Assembly: GCA_020402745.1 (NCBI GenBank)
Contig: JADBYZ010000026.1
Span: 62,001-126,000 of the forward strand
Reading direction: 5' to 3'
DNA: 64,000 nt
DNA from: Phenylobacterium sp.
Lineage (GTDB): Bacteria; Pseudomonadota; Alphaproteobacteria; Caulobacterales; Caulobacteraceae
Made by a program: the position numbers and the translations under genes. The stretch's first letter is position 1, and the number at the start of each line of letters is the position of its first letter. Positions 1-8,246 of the stretch are shown here, one piece after another. Under the pieces are notes generated by a model. The model made no database searches. It had not been told where the DNA came from and saw nothing but the letters and a program-made list of their open reading frames with translations.

Positions 1-2040
1 GCGCCCAACTTCTTCGTCCGGAAGCGCTTCGCCGGCGACGACAACGCGGTGGTCGCCCTGCGGGGCGCCAACACCGTCCAGAGCGCCCGGACCCTGGTCC
101 TCGTCGACGGGTTTGTCGTGTCCAACTTCCTCGGCAACCGGTTCGACTTCCCGCCGAAGTGGAACGTCGTCGGCCCGGCGGAAGTCCGGCAGTTCGACAT
201 CGTCTATGGCCCCTACTCGGCGCGCTATGGCGGCAACTCCATGGGCGGGGTGATCTCGGTCACCACCCGGACGCCCGAGCGCAACGAGGTCTATGGCCAG
301 GCCCAGATCATGCTCATGCCTTTCAAAGAGTATGGATTCGACGAGACCTTCCGGGGCTACAGCGCCGAGGCGGGCCTTGCGTGGAAGCCTGACAACTCGC
401 CCTTCAGCCTGCGGTCGGGCTTCCGGCATTTTGAGAACACCGGCCAGTCCATGACCTACAACCTCCTGACCGCCGCGACCGGGACGGGACCGGCGGTGAC
501 GGGAGCCTTTGTGGACCCGAGGCTGGCGACCCCGGTCTTCGGCGCCGCATCACCGGTCCATGTCCTCCAGGACCAGTTCCGGCTTCGCGCCGGCTGGGAG
601 ATGGAGAACGGTTGGAAGCTGGAGGCCATGGGCTTCGCCTGGCTGACCGATCAGGACCTCACCGACACGCGGACCTTCTTGAAGGACGCCAGTGGATCGC
701 CGGTCTGGCAGGGCCGCGTGGCCTTCGGCGGACGAACCTGGAACGCGACGGGCCTCACCCAGTCCCTGACCCGTCGAACCGAGTATCTCGCCGGCCTGAG
801 GACGGGCGGCGACGCCCTCGGCTGGACGATGTCGGCCAACGTCTCTCGATACTGGATCGCCAGCCAGGATGGGCGGACCTCTCGCGACATGGCGACGGGG
901 CTGGTCAACGGCGCGGGAACTCAGACCCGGGCCCGGGAACCCGGATGGTGGACGGGCGCCGTGACCCTGGAGAGGACGTTCGGCGATCACGCCGTCGCCT
1001 TCGGGGCTGACGCCAACCTTTATGAGACGAGGTCCGAGACCTTCACCACCACCGCCTGGAAGAACGCCTCCAACCCCGTCTTCTCAGCCTCCACCTGGGG
1101 GAAGACGACGACCTTCGGAGCCTTCGTCGAGGACGAGATTTCCCTTCCCGGCGACTACAGCCTGACCGCAGGCGTCCGTTATGACGCCTGGAAGGCGCAC
1201 GATGGCGGCATCGGCAAGCTGGTCGCCGGCCGGAGGGTGGACGACGACTACCCCGAGCGGACCGACAGCGCCATCAGCCCGAAGCTGAGCTTCCAGGGCC
1301 CGCTGGCGGCGGGTTGGGACGTCCAGCTCAGCCTGGGGACGGCGACACGTTTCCCGACCGTGGGCGAACTGTTCCAGGGACGCATTGACGACATCACCCA
1401 GCAGATCGATCCGCAGAGCTTCGATCCCAACCTGAAGCCGGAGACCTCCATTGACGCCAGCCTCATCCTGAGGCGCAGCTTCGGCGACGTCCGGGTGACG
1501 AGCTCAGTCTTCCTGCAGGACGTCCACGACGCCATCTTCAGCTTCCAGGGTCTCAATCCTTTCGGCCAGGTGGTTTCGTCCTTCAAGAATGTCGACCGGG
1601 TCCGGCAGGTGGGGATCGAGCTCATCGCCGAGGCCCGGGATGTGGGCGTCGAGGGTCTCGACATCGACGCCAACCTCTCGTGGATGGACGCCCGGACACT
1701 CCGCAACGCCTCGGCGCCCGCGGCGGAGGGGAAGATGTTCCCGCGGATCCCGGAATGGCGCTCCAATGGCTCGATCCGGTACCGGGTGAGCGACTCTGCG
1801 CGCGCGTCGCTCGGATGGCGTTACGCCACGCGTCCGAACTCCGACCTCTTCGGGCTTTCGCGGGGCGGCGCCTACGGGTTCCAGACGGAGTCCTTCACCC
1901 TGGACGGCCGCTTCACCCTGGCGATCAGCCCGCATGCGGAACTGGGCGTCGGCGTTGATAACCTGCTGAACGACCAGGCCTATGTCTCTCACCCCCTGCC
2001 CCAACGGACCTTCGTGGTCGACCTCAAGAGCCGGTGGTGA
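1..2040 (+). CDS. TonB-dependent receptor, 5' end outside window
   Basis: Outer-membrane TonB-dependent receptor, a 22-strand barrel with N-terminal plug that imports iron chelates or similar ligands. The frame is open from base 1, so the signal peptide, TonB box and first part of the plug lie upstream; the GTG at 49 is only the first in-window start-like codon. The plug end is clear (LVLVDG; then YGPYSARYGGNSMGGVISV, the usual last plug strand), followed by alternating aromatic barrel strands and the terminal pattern ending in a hydrophobic/aromatic strand (FVVDLKSRW). The downstream PepSY gene starts 6 bases after this stop, so the two are probably cotranscribed and act in one metal-uptake system. 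The ligand cannot be told from sequence. Confidence 0.93.
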   Translation, partial: APNFFVRKRFAGDDNAVVALRGANTVQSARTLVLVDGFVVSNFLGNRFDFPPKWNVVGPAEVRQFDIVYGPYSARYGGNSMGGVISVTTRTPERNEVYGQAQIMLMPFKEYGFDETFRGYSAEAGLAWKPDNSPFSLRSGFRHFENTGQSMTYNLLTAATGTGPAVTGAFVDPRLATPVFGAASPVHVLQDQFRLRAGWEMENGWKLEAMGFAWLTDQDLTDTRTFLKDASGSPVWQGRVAFGGRTWNATGLTQSLTRRTEYLAGLRTGGDALGWTMSANVSRYWIASQDGRTSRDMATGLVNGAGTQTRAREPGWWTGAVTLERTFGDHAVAFGADANLYETRSETFTTTAWKNASNPVFSASTWGKTTTFGAFVEDEISLPGDYSLTAGVRYDAWKAHDGGIGKLVAGRRVDDDYPERTDSAISPKLSFQGPLAAGWDVQLSLGTATRFPTVGELFQGRIDDITQQIDPQSFDPNLKPETSIDASLILRRSFGDVRVTSSVFLQDVHDAIFSFQGLNPFGQVVSSFKNVDRVRQVGIELIAEARDVGVEGLDIDANLSWMDARTLRNASAPAAEGKMFPRIPEWRSNGSIRYRVSDSARASLGWRYATRPNSDLFGLSRGGAYGFQTESFTLDGRFTLAISPHAELGVGVDNLLNDQAYVSHPLPQRTFVVDLKSRW

Positions 2041-2045
2041 GCGCC

Positions 2046-3425
2046 ATGACCGAGCCCGGGTCCCTGCACGGCGCCGAGCGTAAGGCCATCCTGGCGCACA
2101 GGACGGTCTGGCGTTGGCACTTCTACGCCGGCCTGTTCTGCATTCCCTTCGTCATCATCCTGTCCCTGACCGGAGCGGCCTACCTCTTCAAGCCGCAGGT
2201 CGAGGCCTTCCTGGATGGCCCCTACGACCGCCTGGTCCTGCAGGGCGCTCCTCGAAGCCCCGAGGCTCAGGTGAAGGCCGCCCTGGCCGCCGCGCCGGAG
2301 GGCTCCCGGCTCCGGTTCTACGAAGTCCGGCGGGAGGCGGACGACGCCGCGCGCGTCACCCTCTCGACGGCCGACGGTCCCCTCATCGCCTTTGTCCATC
2401 CGGAAGCCAACGTGGTGCTGGGTCTGGAGCGCGAGGCGGAACGGCCGATGGAGGTGGTCAAGACGATCCACGGCGAACTCCTGATGGGCGAACGGGGCTC
2501 AATCCTTGTCGAGCTCGCGGCGGGATGGGCGGTGGTGATGATCCTCACCGGCCTCGTCCTCTGGTTTCCCAGGGGCGGTCGCGGCCCCGGCGGGATCGTC
2601 TGGCCGAGGCTCAGCCTGGGCGGGCGCCTCGCCTGGCGCGACCTGCACGCTGTCACAGGGTTCTGGGTCTCAGGGCTCGCCCTCTTCCTCCTGCTCACAG
2701 GCCTGCCCTGGACGACGGTCTGGAGCGACGCCTTCAAGGAGGTGCGCCGGGCGACGGGAACCCTTGCGGCTTCCCAGGAGTGGTCCTCGGGCCGGAAGTC
2801 AGAGCAGGTCGACGCGCACGCCGCCCACCGCGCCCTTTCCGGCCGGCCAGCGGAGGATGCAGGTCCGACGGTCGTCTCGCTGGACCGGATGGCGGCGTCG
2901 GTCCGCCTGATGGACCTGCCGCCGCCGGTCCTGATCGCCCCTCCCGCGACAGGCGGCGGCTGGCGAGCCTCGCCGGTCTGGACGGTCCGGTCCGAGACCG
3001 CGAACCGGCCCCACAGAGTCGTGCTGACCCTCGACCCCGCCACCGGCGAGGTGACGGGGGCCGAGACCTTCGCGGACAAGCATCCGATCGACCAGGCCAT
3101 CGGCTACGGGATCGCGGCCCACGAGGGACAGCTCTTCGGGCTCGCCAACCAGCTCCTGGGCCTGCTTGCAGCGACAGGCCTGGTCCTGCTCTCGGTGAGC
3201 GGGGTCGTCATGTGGCGGCGGCGCGGTCCCGCAGGGGTGCTGGGGACGCCGGAGCGGCTGACCAACGTCAATGCGGCCCGGGGCGTTGGCCTCGCCATAC
3301 TGGCGCTGGGCGTCTTCATGCCTGTCCTGGGGGTGAGCCTCATCCTGGTCGCCCTTGTCGAGTTCCTGGTCCTTCGCCGGATCCCGCGAGTCCGGTCCTG
3401 GCTGGGCCTGGATCCGGTCAGATGA
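2046..3425 (+). CDS. PepSY-associated transmembrane protein (siderophore-type inner-membrane component)
   Basis: Inner-membrane protein of the PepSY-TM family, about 459 residues. A cytoplasmic N-terminus is followed by a first membrane segment (about residues 22-42), a periplasmic PepSY region, a second segment around LAAGWAVVMILTGLVLWF, a third (VSGLALFLLLTGLPW) and C-terminal segments (LLGLLAATGLVLLSVSGVV and beyond). Such proteins are typically encoded beside TonB receptors and are thought to help reduce or release ferric siderophores in the periplasm. I chose ATG 2046 rather than the GTG codons at 2034/2037, which overlap the receptor stop. The 3' end overlaps the convergent thioesterase gene by 8 bases. 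Confidence 0.88.
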   Translation: MTEPGSLHGAERKAILAHRTVWRWHFYAGLFCIPFVIILSLTGAAYLFKPQVEAFLDGPYDRLVLQGAPRSPEAQVKAALAAAPEGSRLRFYEVRREADDAARVTLSTADGPLIAFVHPEANVVLGLEREAERPMEVVKTIHGELLMGERGSILVELAAGWAVVMILTGLVLWFPRGGRGPGGIVWPRLSLGGRLAWRDLHAVTGFWVSGLALFLLLTGLPWTTVWSDAFKEVRRATGTLAASQEWSSGRKSEQVDAHAAHRALSGRPAEDAGPTVVSLDRMAASVRLMDLPPPVLIAPPATGGGWRASPVWTVRSETANRPHRVVLTLDPATGEVTGAETFADKHPIDQAIGYGIAAHEGQLFGLANQLLGLLAATGLVLLSVSGVVMWRRRGPAGVLGTPERLTNVNAARGVGLAILALGVFMPVLGVSLILVALVEFLVLRRIPRVRSWLGLDPVR

Positions 3426-4221
3426 AGACGGCCACCATCTGGCGGGCGCGGGCGACGAGTTCGCCGGCGTCGTTCCAGAGACTCATGTCCTGTGAGGCGT
3501 AGCCGCCGTGGGCGGCGTCGATGACGCTGTCCAGGAGCCACCATCCCGAGGCGCTGGCGGGCGCCGCCGAGGTGAGGTTCAGGGACCAGGTCATTGTGCT
3601 GAAGGGGGCGAACTCGGGAAACAGCACCAGGGCCGGCGAGGGAACGGCGTCGGCCAGGGCCACCAGGGCGGGAAGCCCGGCGGGGGTCTCACCGTCGCCG
3701 TGCCGGATCCAGACCGCGATCCTGGGCTCGGCCCCGGGGGTCATGGGCCGGGCGCCGCCGGCCAGGCGCACATCGAAGTGGTGGGCGAAACCTGGCTTGC
3801 GGTCCGCGTCGAAGAAGGCGGAGCAGGCCTCGGGGCCCGGAACGGCGGGCGGCGCGGCGCCCATTTGCAGGACCCTGGAGTCGCGGCCAGCCCCGTAGGT
3901 CAGGAGCGCGCGGGCGGCGGGGCCGGCGTCTCCCGTCACCGAAGCCTCGATGACCACGGCCGACCTGCCCTGGCGGACCACATTGGCCTGAACGACCAGT
4001 CGCCCGGAGGCGGGACCCGCCAGGGCGAAGTGGGCGTCGCGCAGGGGCGGCAGGTCGGGATGGAGGCGCCCCGCCGCCTCAACGCAGAGGGCGCCGGTCA
4101 GCCCGCCATAGGCGGTGCGGCCTTGCAGCCAATCCGCCGGCAGGTCGATGGCCAGGCCGCCAGCCTCAGGCGCAAGGGATTCCATCATCCGCCGAAAGGG
4201 CGTTCCATGGGTCTCTGACAT
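3418..4221 (-). CDS. acyl-CoA thioesterase family protein (TesB-like double hotdog)
   Basis: Protein of 267 residues resembling the thioesterase-like superfamily, in which two hotdog domains hydrolyse acyl-CoA. The N-terminal hotdog carries the family pattern LQGRTAYGGLTGALCVEAA (about residues 32-50), where the long helix packs in the sheet. The second hotdog ends with WSLNLTSAAPAS and the YASQDMSLWNDAGELVARARQ block typical of the family. It is convergent with the PepSY gene and divergent from the alpha/beta hydrolase, about 90 bases away. No partner genes fix the substrate; medium or long acyl-CoA is an assumption from the family. Confidence 0.85.
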   Translation of the reverse strand: MSETHGTPFRRMMESLAPEAGGLAIDLPADWLQGRTAYGGLTGALCVEAAGRLHPDLPPLRDAHFALAGPASGRLVVQANVVRQGRSAVVIEASVTGDAGPAARALLTYGAGRDSRVLQMGAAPPAVPGPEACSAFFDADRKPGFAHHFDVRLAGGARPMTPGAEPRIAVWIRHGDGETPAGLPALVALADAVPSPALVLFPEFAPFSTMTWSLNLTSAAPASASGWWLLDSVIDAAHGGYASQDMSLWNDAGELVARARQMVAVFI

Positions 4222-4310
4222 ATTCGGTCTCCCGGGGTCCCGAGTAGCGGACGCTCATGGCTGGCGCCAGCCCTCGTTGAGGCTGGCGCAGTGTCCGGGA
4301 CAGCGGCAAG

Positions 4311-5309
4311 ATGCCGAGCATGTTCAGTCGTCGTCGCCTCCTGCAGGCCGCCCCCGCCCTGGCCGTTCCTCCGGGACTCGGGGCTCCCGTCCGGACCCTC
4401 GACCGGGTCGATCTGGTCGATCCGGCCCGGGGACGGCCGATCCCGACCCGCATCCACATGCCGGCGGCCGGCGGCCCCTGGCCTGTTGTCATCTTCAGCC
4501 ACGGCTTCGGCGGATCCCTCGCCGCCTTCAGCAACGCCGGCAGGGCCTGGGCGGCGAAGGGGGTTGTCGTATTGCACCCCACCCACGCCGACTCCGTCCA
4601 GGTTCCAGATGCGACCTTGCCGGAGGCTGACGCCCGAGCGGTCCGTCAGGCCTTGGCCGCCGCCGCGGGCGGTCGACCGAATGGGGACCTCCTGGCCTCG
4701 GTGATGGAGAGGCCCGTCTTCCTGCGAAGCCGGCTGGCCGACATCGGCTTCCTGCAGAGCCTGGTGAGGGCGAAGGATTCGCGCCTTCCCGCCGCTGTGC
4801 GCGAACGGATCGACCCGACCCGTATAGGGATGGCCGGCCACTCTTTCGGGGCCTATCTGACCCTGGTGATCTGTGGCGCCCGATTGTCGCCGGAGCCGCC
4901 TCCGCCGCTGCCCGCCGGCTTCCGGAGCGGGCTGGTCATCAGCGGCCAGGGGACGGGTCGGCTGGGACTGAAGCCCGGCGCCTTCGCCCGGATGGCCACC
5001 CCCCTTTTCAGTATCACCGGCAGCCTCGATTTCGGCGCGGCGGGAGAAACCCCTGACTGGCGGCTGGAGGCCTTCCAGAGCGCCCGGCCTGGCCGGCAGT
5101 ACGCCGCCATACTCGACGGCTTCCGACATGGGGACTTCGATGCTCCCGACAGCGACCCGGTCCTGGGCAAGGCCGCCAGCCGCCTGCGGAACCTTCAGTC
5201 CGCCTTCTGGCGGGCGACCCTGGCGGGCGACGTCTCCGGCTGGGCCGAGCTTGACCGGGCGGCGGGCGCCTCGCGCGCCGGCTTCCCCATGGAGGTGCGC
5301 CGGCGCTGA
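4311..5309 (+). CDS. secreted alpha/beta hydrolase (dienelactone hydrolase / chlorophyllase-like)
   Basis: Exported alpha/beta-hydrolase of 332 residues. The N-terminus has a twin-arginine-like signal (SRRRLLQAAP, residues 6-15), suggesting Tat export; ATG 4320 inside the ORF would also keep it. The oxyanion region is SHGFGGSL (63-70), the nucleophile is Ser178 in GMAGHSFGAY, and a late His in FRHGDF fits the triad. The fold and the HGF / GHSFG motifs match the platelet-activating-factor acetylhydrolase / chlorophyllase / PETase-like group of esterases acting on small or bulky esters outside the cytoplasm. It is a monocistronic gene between two oppositely oriented neighbours. Confidence 0.85.
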   Translation: MPSMFSRRRLLQAAPALAVPPGLGAPVRTLDRVDLVDPARGRPIPTRIHMPAAGGPWPVVIFSHGFGGSLAAFSNAGRAWAAKGVVVLHPTHADSVQVPDATLPEADARAVRQALAAAAGGRPNGDLLASVMERPVFLRSRLADIGFLQSLVRAKDSRLPAAVRERIDPTRIGMAGHSFGAYLTLVICGARLSPEPPPPLPAGFRSGLVISGQGTGRLGLKPGAFARMATPLFSITGSLDFGAAGETPDWRLEAFQSARPGRQYAAILDGFRHGDFDAPDSDPVLGKAASRLRNLQSAFWRATLAGDVSGWAELDRAAGASRAGFPMEVRRR

Positions 5310-5315
5310 GGGCCG

Positions 5316-6920
5316 TCAGGCCAGGGTGGTCTCGGCGATCTTCCTGGCGGTGGCGTAGTCGGCCTTGCCATTGCTGGCGCGGATGGACTGGTCGGTAGAG
5401 ACGACGCGCTTGGGCGTCTTGTAGCCGGCCAACGATTTGCGGACGTGGGCGCGCAGGGTTTCCTCATCCAGGCTGGCGCCCTCAGCGAGGCGGACCACGC
5501 CGGTGACCGCCTGGCCCCACTTCTCATCGGGCAGGCCCACCACCAGGGCGTCCTCAACACTGGGATGGGTCTTGAGGGCCTCCTCGACCTCTTCCGGAAA
5601 GACCTTCTCGCCGGCGGTGTTGATGCAGGCCGAGCCACGCCCCAGCAAGGTCAGGGCGCCGTCCGCCTCAACGATGCACCAGTCGCCCGGGATGGAGTAG
5701 CGGACGCCGTTGATCGTCCGGAAGGTCCGGGCGGTCTTCTCGTCATCCTTGTAGTAGCCGAGGGGATTGGGCGGCCCGATGGCCACCATGCCCGACTTGC
5801 CTGAACCGGGCTCGACCGGCTGATCGTTCTCGTCAAAGACCTTGCAGCGCTCGCCCAGAACGAACCTGGCGGTCTGGACCTCAGAGTCTTTGGTCATGAT
5901 CGAGTTGCCCATGCCGAGGGCCTCGGAGGACGAGAAGCCGTCGCTCAGCATGGCCTGGGGCATGTGCGCCAGCATGCCCTTCTTGACCTCGTGGCTCCAC
6001 ATGACGCCGGAGGAGACGATGGTCAGGATGCTGGACACGTCATAGCGCCCGGGGGCGGCGTTGAGGGCGTTCAGGATCGGCTTGCCGAAGGAGTCGCCCA
6101 CGATGACCAGGGTCTGGGGCTTGTGCGCGTCGATCACCGTCAGCAGTTCCTCGGCGTCGAAGTTGGGCTTCTCCAGGGTGATGACGCAGCCGCCAGCCAT
6201 CATCGTGCCCATGGAGGTCAGGAGGCCCGTGCCATGCATCAGGGGCGGGGCGGGAAGAATACGCGCGCCCACGGGCATGCGCCGGGTGGCCTCGGCCAGT
6301 TCCTCGAGGGTCTCGGGCACAGGCCCCAGCTTGCGGGCGGCCTGGAGGGTAATCTCGCGCATGTCGTGGTGGGTCCACATCACGCCCTTGGGCATGCCGG
6401 TGGTGCCGCCGGTATAGATGAAGAACTGGTCGTCGCCGGAGCGCTGGATGTCGAGCGGGCCGCCATTGCTCTCTTCTCCCAGAGCCTCGAAGCGCTCGGC
6501 GAAGGGCGCGACATCGCCGGCTTCACTGACCTCGACCCAGGTCTTCACCTTGGGCAGGCGCGGCCGGATCTCAGTGACGGCGTCCCTGAACTCGCTGGCG
6601 TAAACCACTGTCTGGGCGTCGGAATTGTCGAAGATGTACCAGACCTCTTCAGGGGTATACCGGTAGTTGACGTTGACGTGGGTCAGGCGCGCCTTCCATC
6701 CCGCAGCGACGGCCAGCAGGTATTCGGGACGGTTGCGCATGTAGATGGCGATCTTGTCGCCGGGCTGGGCGCCGCGGGCGATCAGCCCCCGGGCCATATT
6801 GTTCGTCATCCGGACGGCGTCGCCCCAGTTGATGACCCGCGAACCATGGATGAAGGCCGGCGCCTCCGGAGGCACGTTCGGACCCACCGCGTCGAGAATG
6901 TCGCCAAAATTCCAGCCCAT
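5316..6920 (-). CDS. fatty-acyl / aryl acyl-CoA synthetase (AMP-forming)
   Basis: ANL-superfamily ligase of 534 residues that activates a carboxylic acid to acyl-AMP and then acyl-CoA. The P-loop-like motif A3 is YTGGTTGMPKGV (169-180). The later motif DWCIVEADGALTLLGRG and the C-terminal hinge/lysine region (SNGKADYATARKI) are present, so the enzyme looks intact. I set the start at ATG 6920 because GGAGGA lies about ten bases upstream; the frame remains open for another 140 bases without a credible start. It is the last gene of a leftward run after a dioxygenase, a BVMO-like enzyme and a serine hydrolase, which suggests it activates the acid released by ester cleavage. Confidence 0.93.
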   Translation of the reverse strand: MGWNFGDILDAVGPNVPPEAPAFIHGSRVINWGDAVRMTNNMARGLIARGAQPGDKIAIYMRNRPEYLLAVAAGWKARLTHVNVNYRYTPEEVWYIFDNSDAQTVVYASEFRDAVTEIRPRLPKVKTWVEVSEAGDVAPFAERFEALGEESNGGPLDIQRSGDDQFFIYTGGTTGMPKGVMWTHHDMREITLQAARKLGPVPETLEELAEATRRMPVGARILPAPPLMHGTGLLTSMGTMMAGGCVITLEKPNFDAEELLTVIDAHKPQTLVIVGDSFGKPILNALNAAPGRYDVSSILTIVSSGVMWSHEVKKGMLAHMPQAMLSDGFSSSEALGMGNSIMTKDSEVQTARFVLGERCKVFDENDQPVEPGSGKSGMVAIGPPNPLGYYKDDEKTARTFRTINGVRYSIPGDWCIVEADGALTLLGRGSACINTAGEKVFPEEVEEALKTHPSVEDALVVGLPDEKWGQAVTGVVRLAEGASLDEETLRAHVRKSLAGYKTPKRVVSTDQSIRASNGKADYATARKIAETTLA

Positions 6921-7023
6921 GACTCTGTCATCCTCCTCAATCGCCCCGCTCTGGAGGGCTTGCGACAAACGTCTCCCGACCGGCGGGCAAATGCAAGCGC
7001 CCGGCGGGAGCGCTGGGTGGAAC

Positions 7024-8211
7024 TCAGGGCCCGGAAGCAAGCGCCGCCTGTCGGAGCGCATTGATCAGGGCGGTCCGTCCATCGCGCAGGTCAGGCCCAC
7101 CGGACCTGGGCCAGGCCGAGTTCACGACGATGATGATCCGGTCCTGGCGAAAGGTGGTGATGGACTGGCCGAAGATTCCGGTCGCCTGGTAGGCGCCGTT
7201 GGGCTGCATCCACCAGAAGTAGCCGTACCCCGCCTGGCCGTTCTCGATCTGCTTGCTTGTGGCCTCCCGCGCCCAGCCTGGCGGCAGGACAGGACGGCCA
7301 TCGATCGCCCCGTCGTCGAGGACAAACTGGCCGATCCGGCCATAGTCCCTCAGGGTCATGGACATGCAGCATCCGCCGCGCTCCAGGCCGCCAGGATCGG
7401 TCACCCAGAGGCCCTCCGCCTCCATACCATAGGGTTTCCAGATCTTCTCCGAGGCGTACTCGGCCAGACCCTTGCCGACCGCACGGGCGAGCAGGATGCC
7501 GACGAGGTCCGTCTCCCCGGTGTTGTAGTTGAAGACCGTCCCGGGGGCGTGGGCGCGCGGCAGGGTGCGCATATAGGCGACGACGGGATTCAGGTCGGGC
7601 TGGCCCTGCGCCAGCGTGACGCCCTCGGACGGGCCCTTGGCGACGTCTGAGTTGGGATCACTGTAGTCCTCGTTCCAGCGGACGCCGGAGCTCATCATCA
7701 GGAGGTGTCGAACCGAGACCCCGTCGTAGGCCGAGCCCTTCAACTCGGGGAGGATGTCCGTCACGGGGGTCTGGAGGCTCTTGATGTCGCCGTCCTGGAT
7801 CGCCGCGCCCACGAGGATGGCGGTCACCGACTTGGCGACGGAGAAGGACGTCCAGCGATCCTTTGGGCCTCGACCCAGCCCATACTTCTCCAGAAGGACC
7901 TTTCCATCTTGAATCACCAGAAGTCCGGAGACCCGGTAGGCCTCCATGTACTGGTCTACCGTCCAGGTGCGACCTGCATGGGTGAAGGTGGGATCAATCC
8001 TTCCCGAAGCGAGGGGAAGGGCGTGGACGCGGTTTCCGGCCGGAATGGGGCGGGTCTGGTAGACCGTCTCCATCGCTGGGTACCAGTGGGTCTGCTGCTC
8101 GGCGCTCCAGAACAGCAGGCTCGGCGTGTCCGGCTTCAGGGCGACCTGGGCGTTCGCCGAGGCCGTAAACAGGCCCACCGCCGCAAGGGCGGATACCAAC
8201 AGACGCTTCAT
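7024..8211 (-). CDS. periplasmic serine hydrolase, class C beta-lactamase fold
   Basis: Exported serine hydrolase of 395 residues with a clean Sec signal peptide (MKRLLVSALAAVGLFTASANA). The nucleophile motif SxxK is SVAK (Ser124, Lys127) and the second motif is YNT in FNYNTGETDLVG. The third, KTG-like motif is replaced by ATG (YQATGIFGQS), as in many esterase-like members, so true beta-lactamase activity is unlikely. A strong GGGGAGGAG ribosome site precedes the ATG. It lies 35 bases downstream of the BVMO-like gene and about 100 bases upstream of the acyl-CoA ligase, so an esterase role in the same pathway is an attractive inference. Confidence 0.88.
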   Translation of the reverse strand: MKRLLVSALAAVGLFTASANAQVALKPDTPSLLFWSAEQQTHWYPAMETVYQTRPIPAGNRVHALPLASGRIDPTFTHAGRTWTVDQYMEAYRVSGLLVIQDGKVLLEKYGLGRGPKDRWTSFSVAKSVTAILVGAAIQDGDIKSLQTPVTDILPELKGSAYDGVSVRHLLMMSSGVRWNEDYSDPNSDVAKGPSEGVTLAQGQPDLNPVVAYMRTLPRAHAPGTVFNYNTGETDLVGILLARAVGKGLAEYASEKIWKPYGMEAEGLWVTDPGGLERGGCCMSMTLRDYGRIGQFVLDDGAIDGRPVLPPGWAREATSKQIENGQAGYGYFWWMQPNGAYQATGIFGQSITTFRQDRIIIVVNSAWPRSGGPDLRDGRTALINALRQAALASGP

Positions 8212-8246
8212 GGGTCTCCTCCCCGGTCCGCCGCAGGCGCGAGCCT

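Noticed and set aside
2114-3502. 462-codon frame overlapping the PepSY gene
   Set aside because: Same region as the PepSY protein in another frame; Pro/Arg-rich translation without membrane segments.
5964-7064. 366-codon rightward open frame
   Set aside because: Shadow of the acyl-CoA ligase gene on the other strand; no ribosome site or family features.
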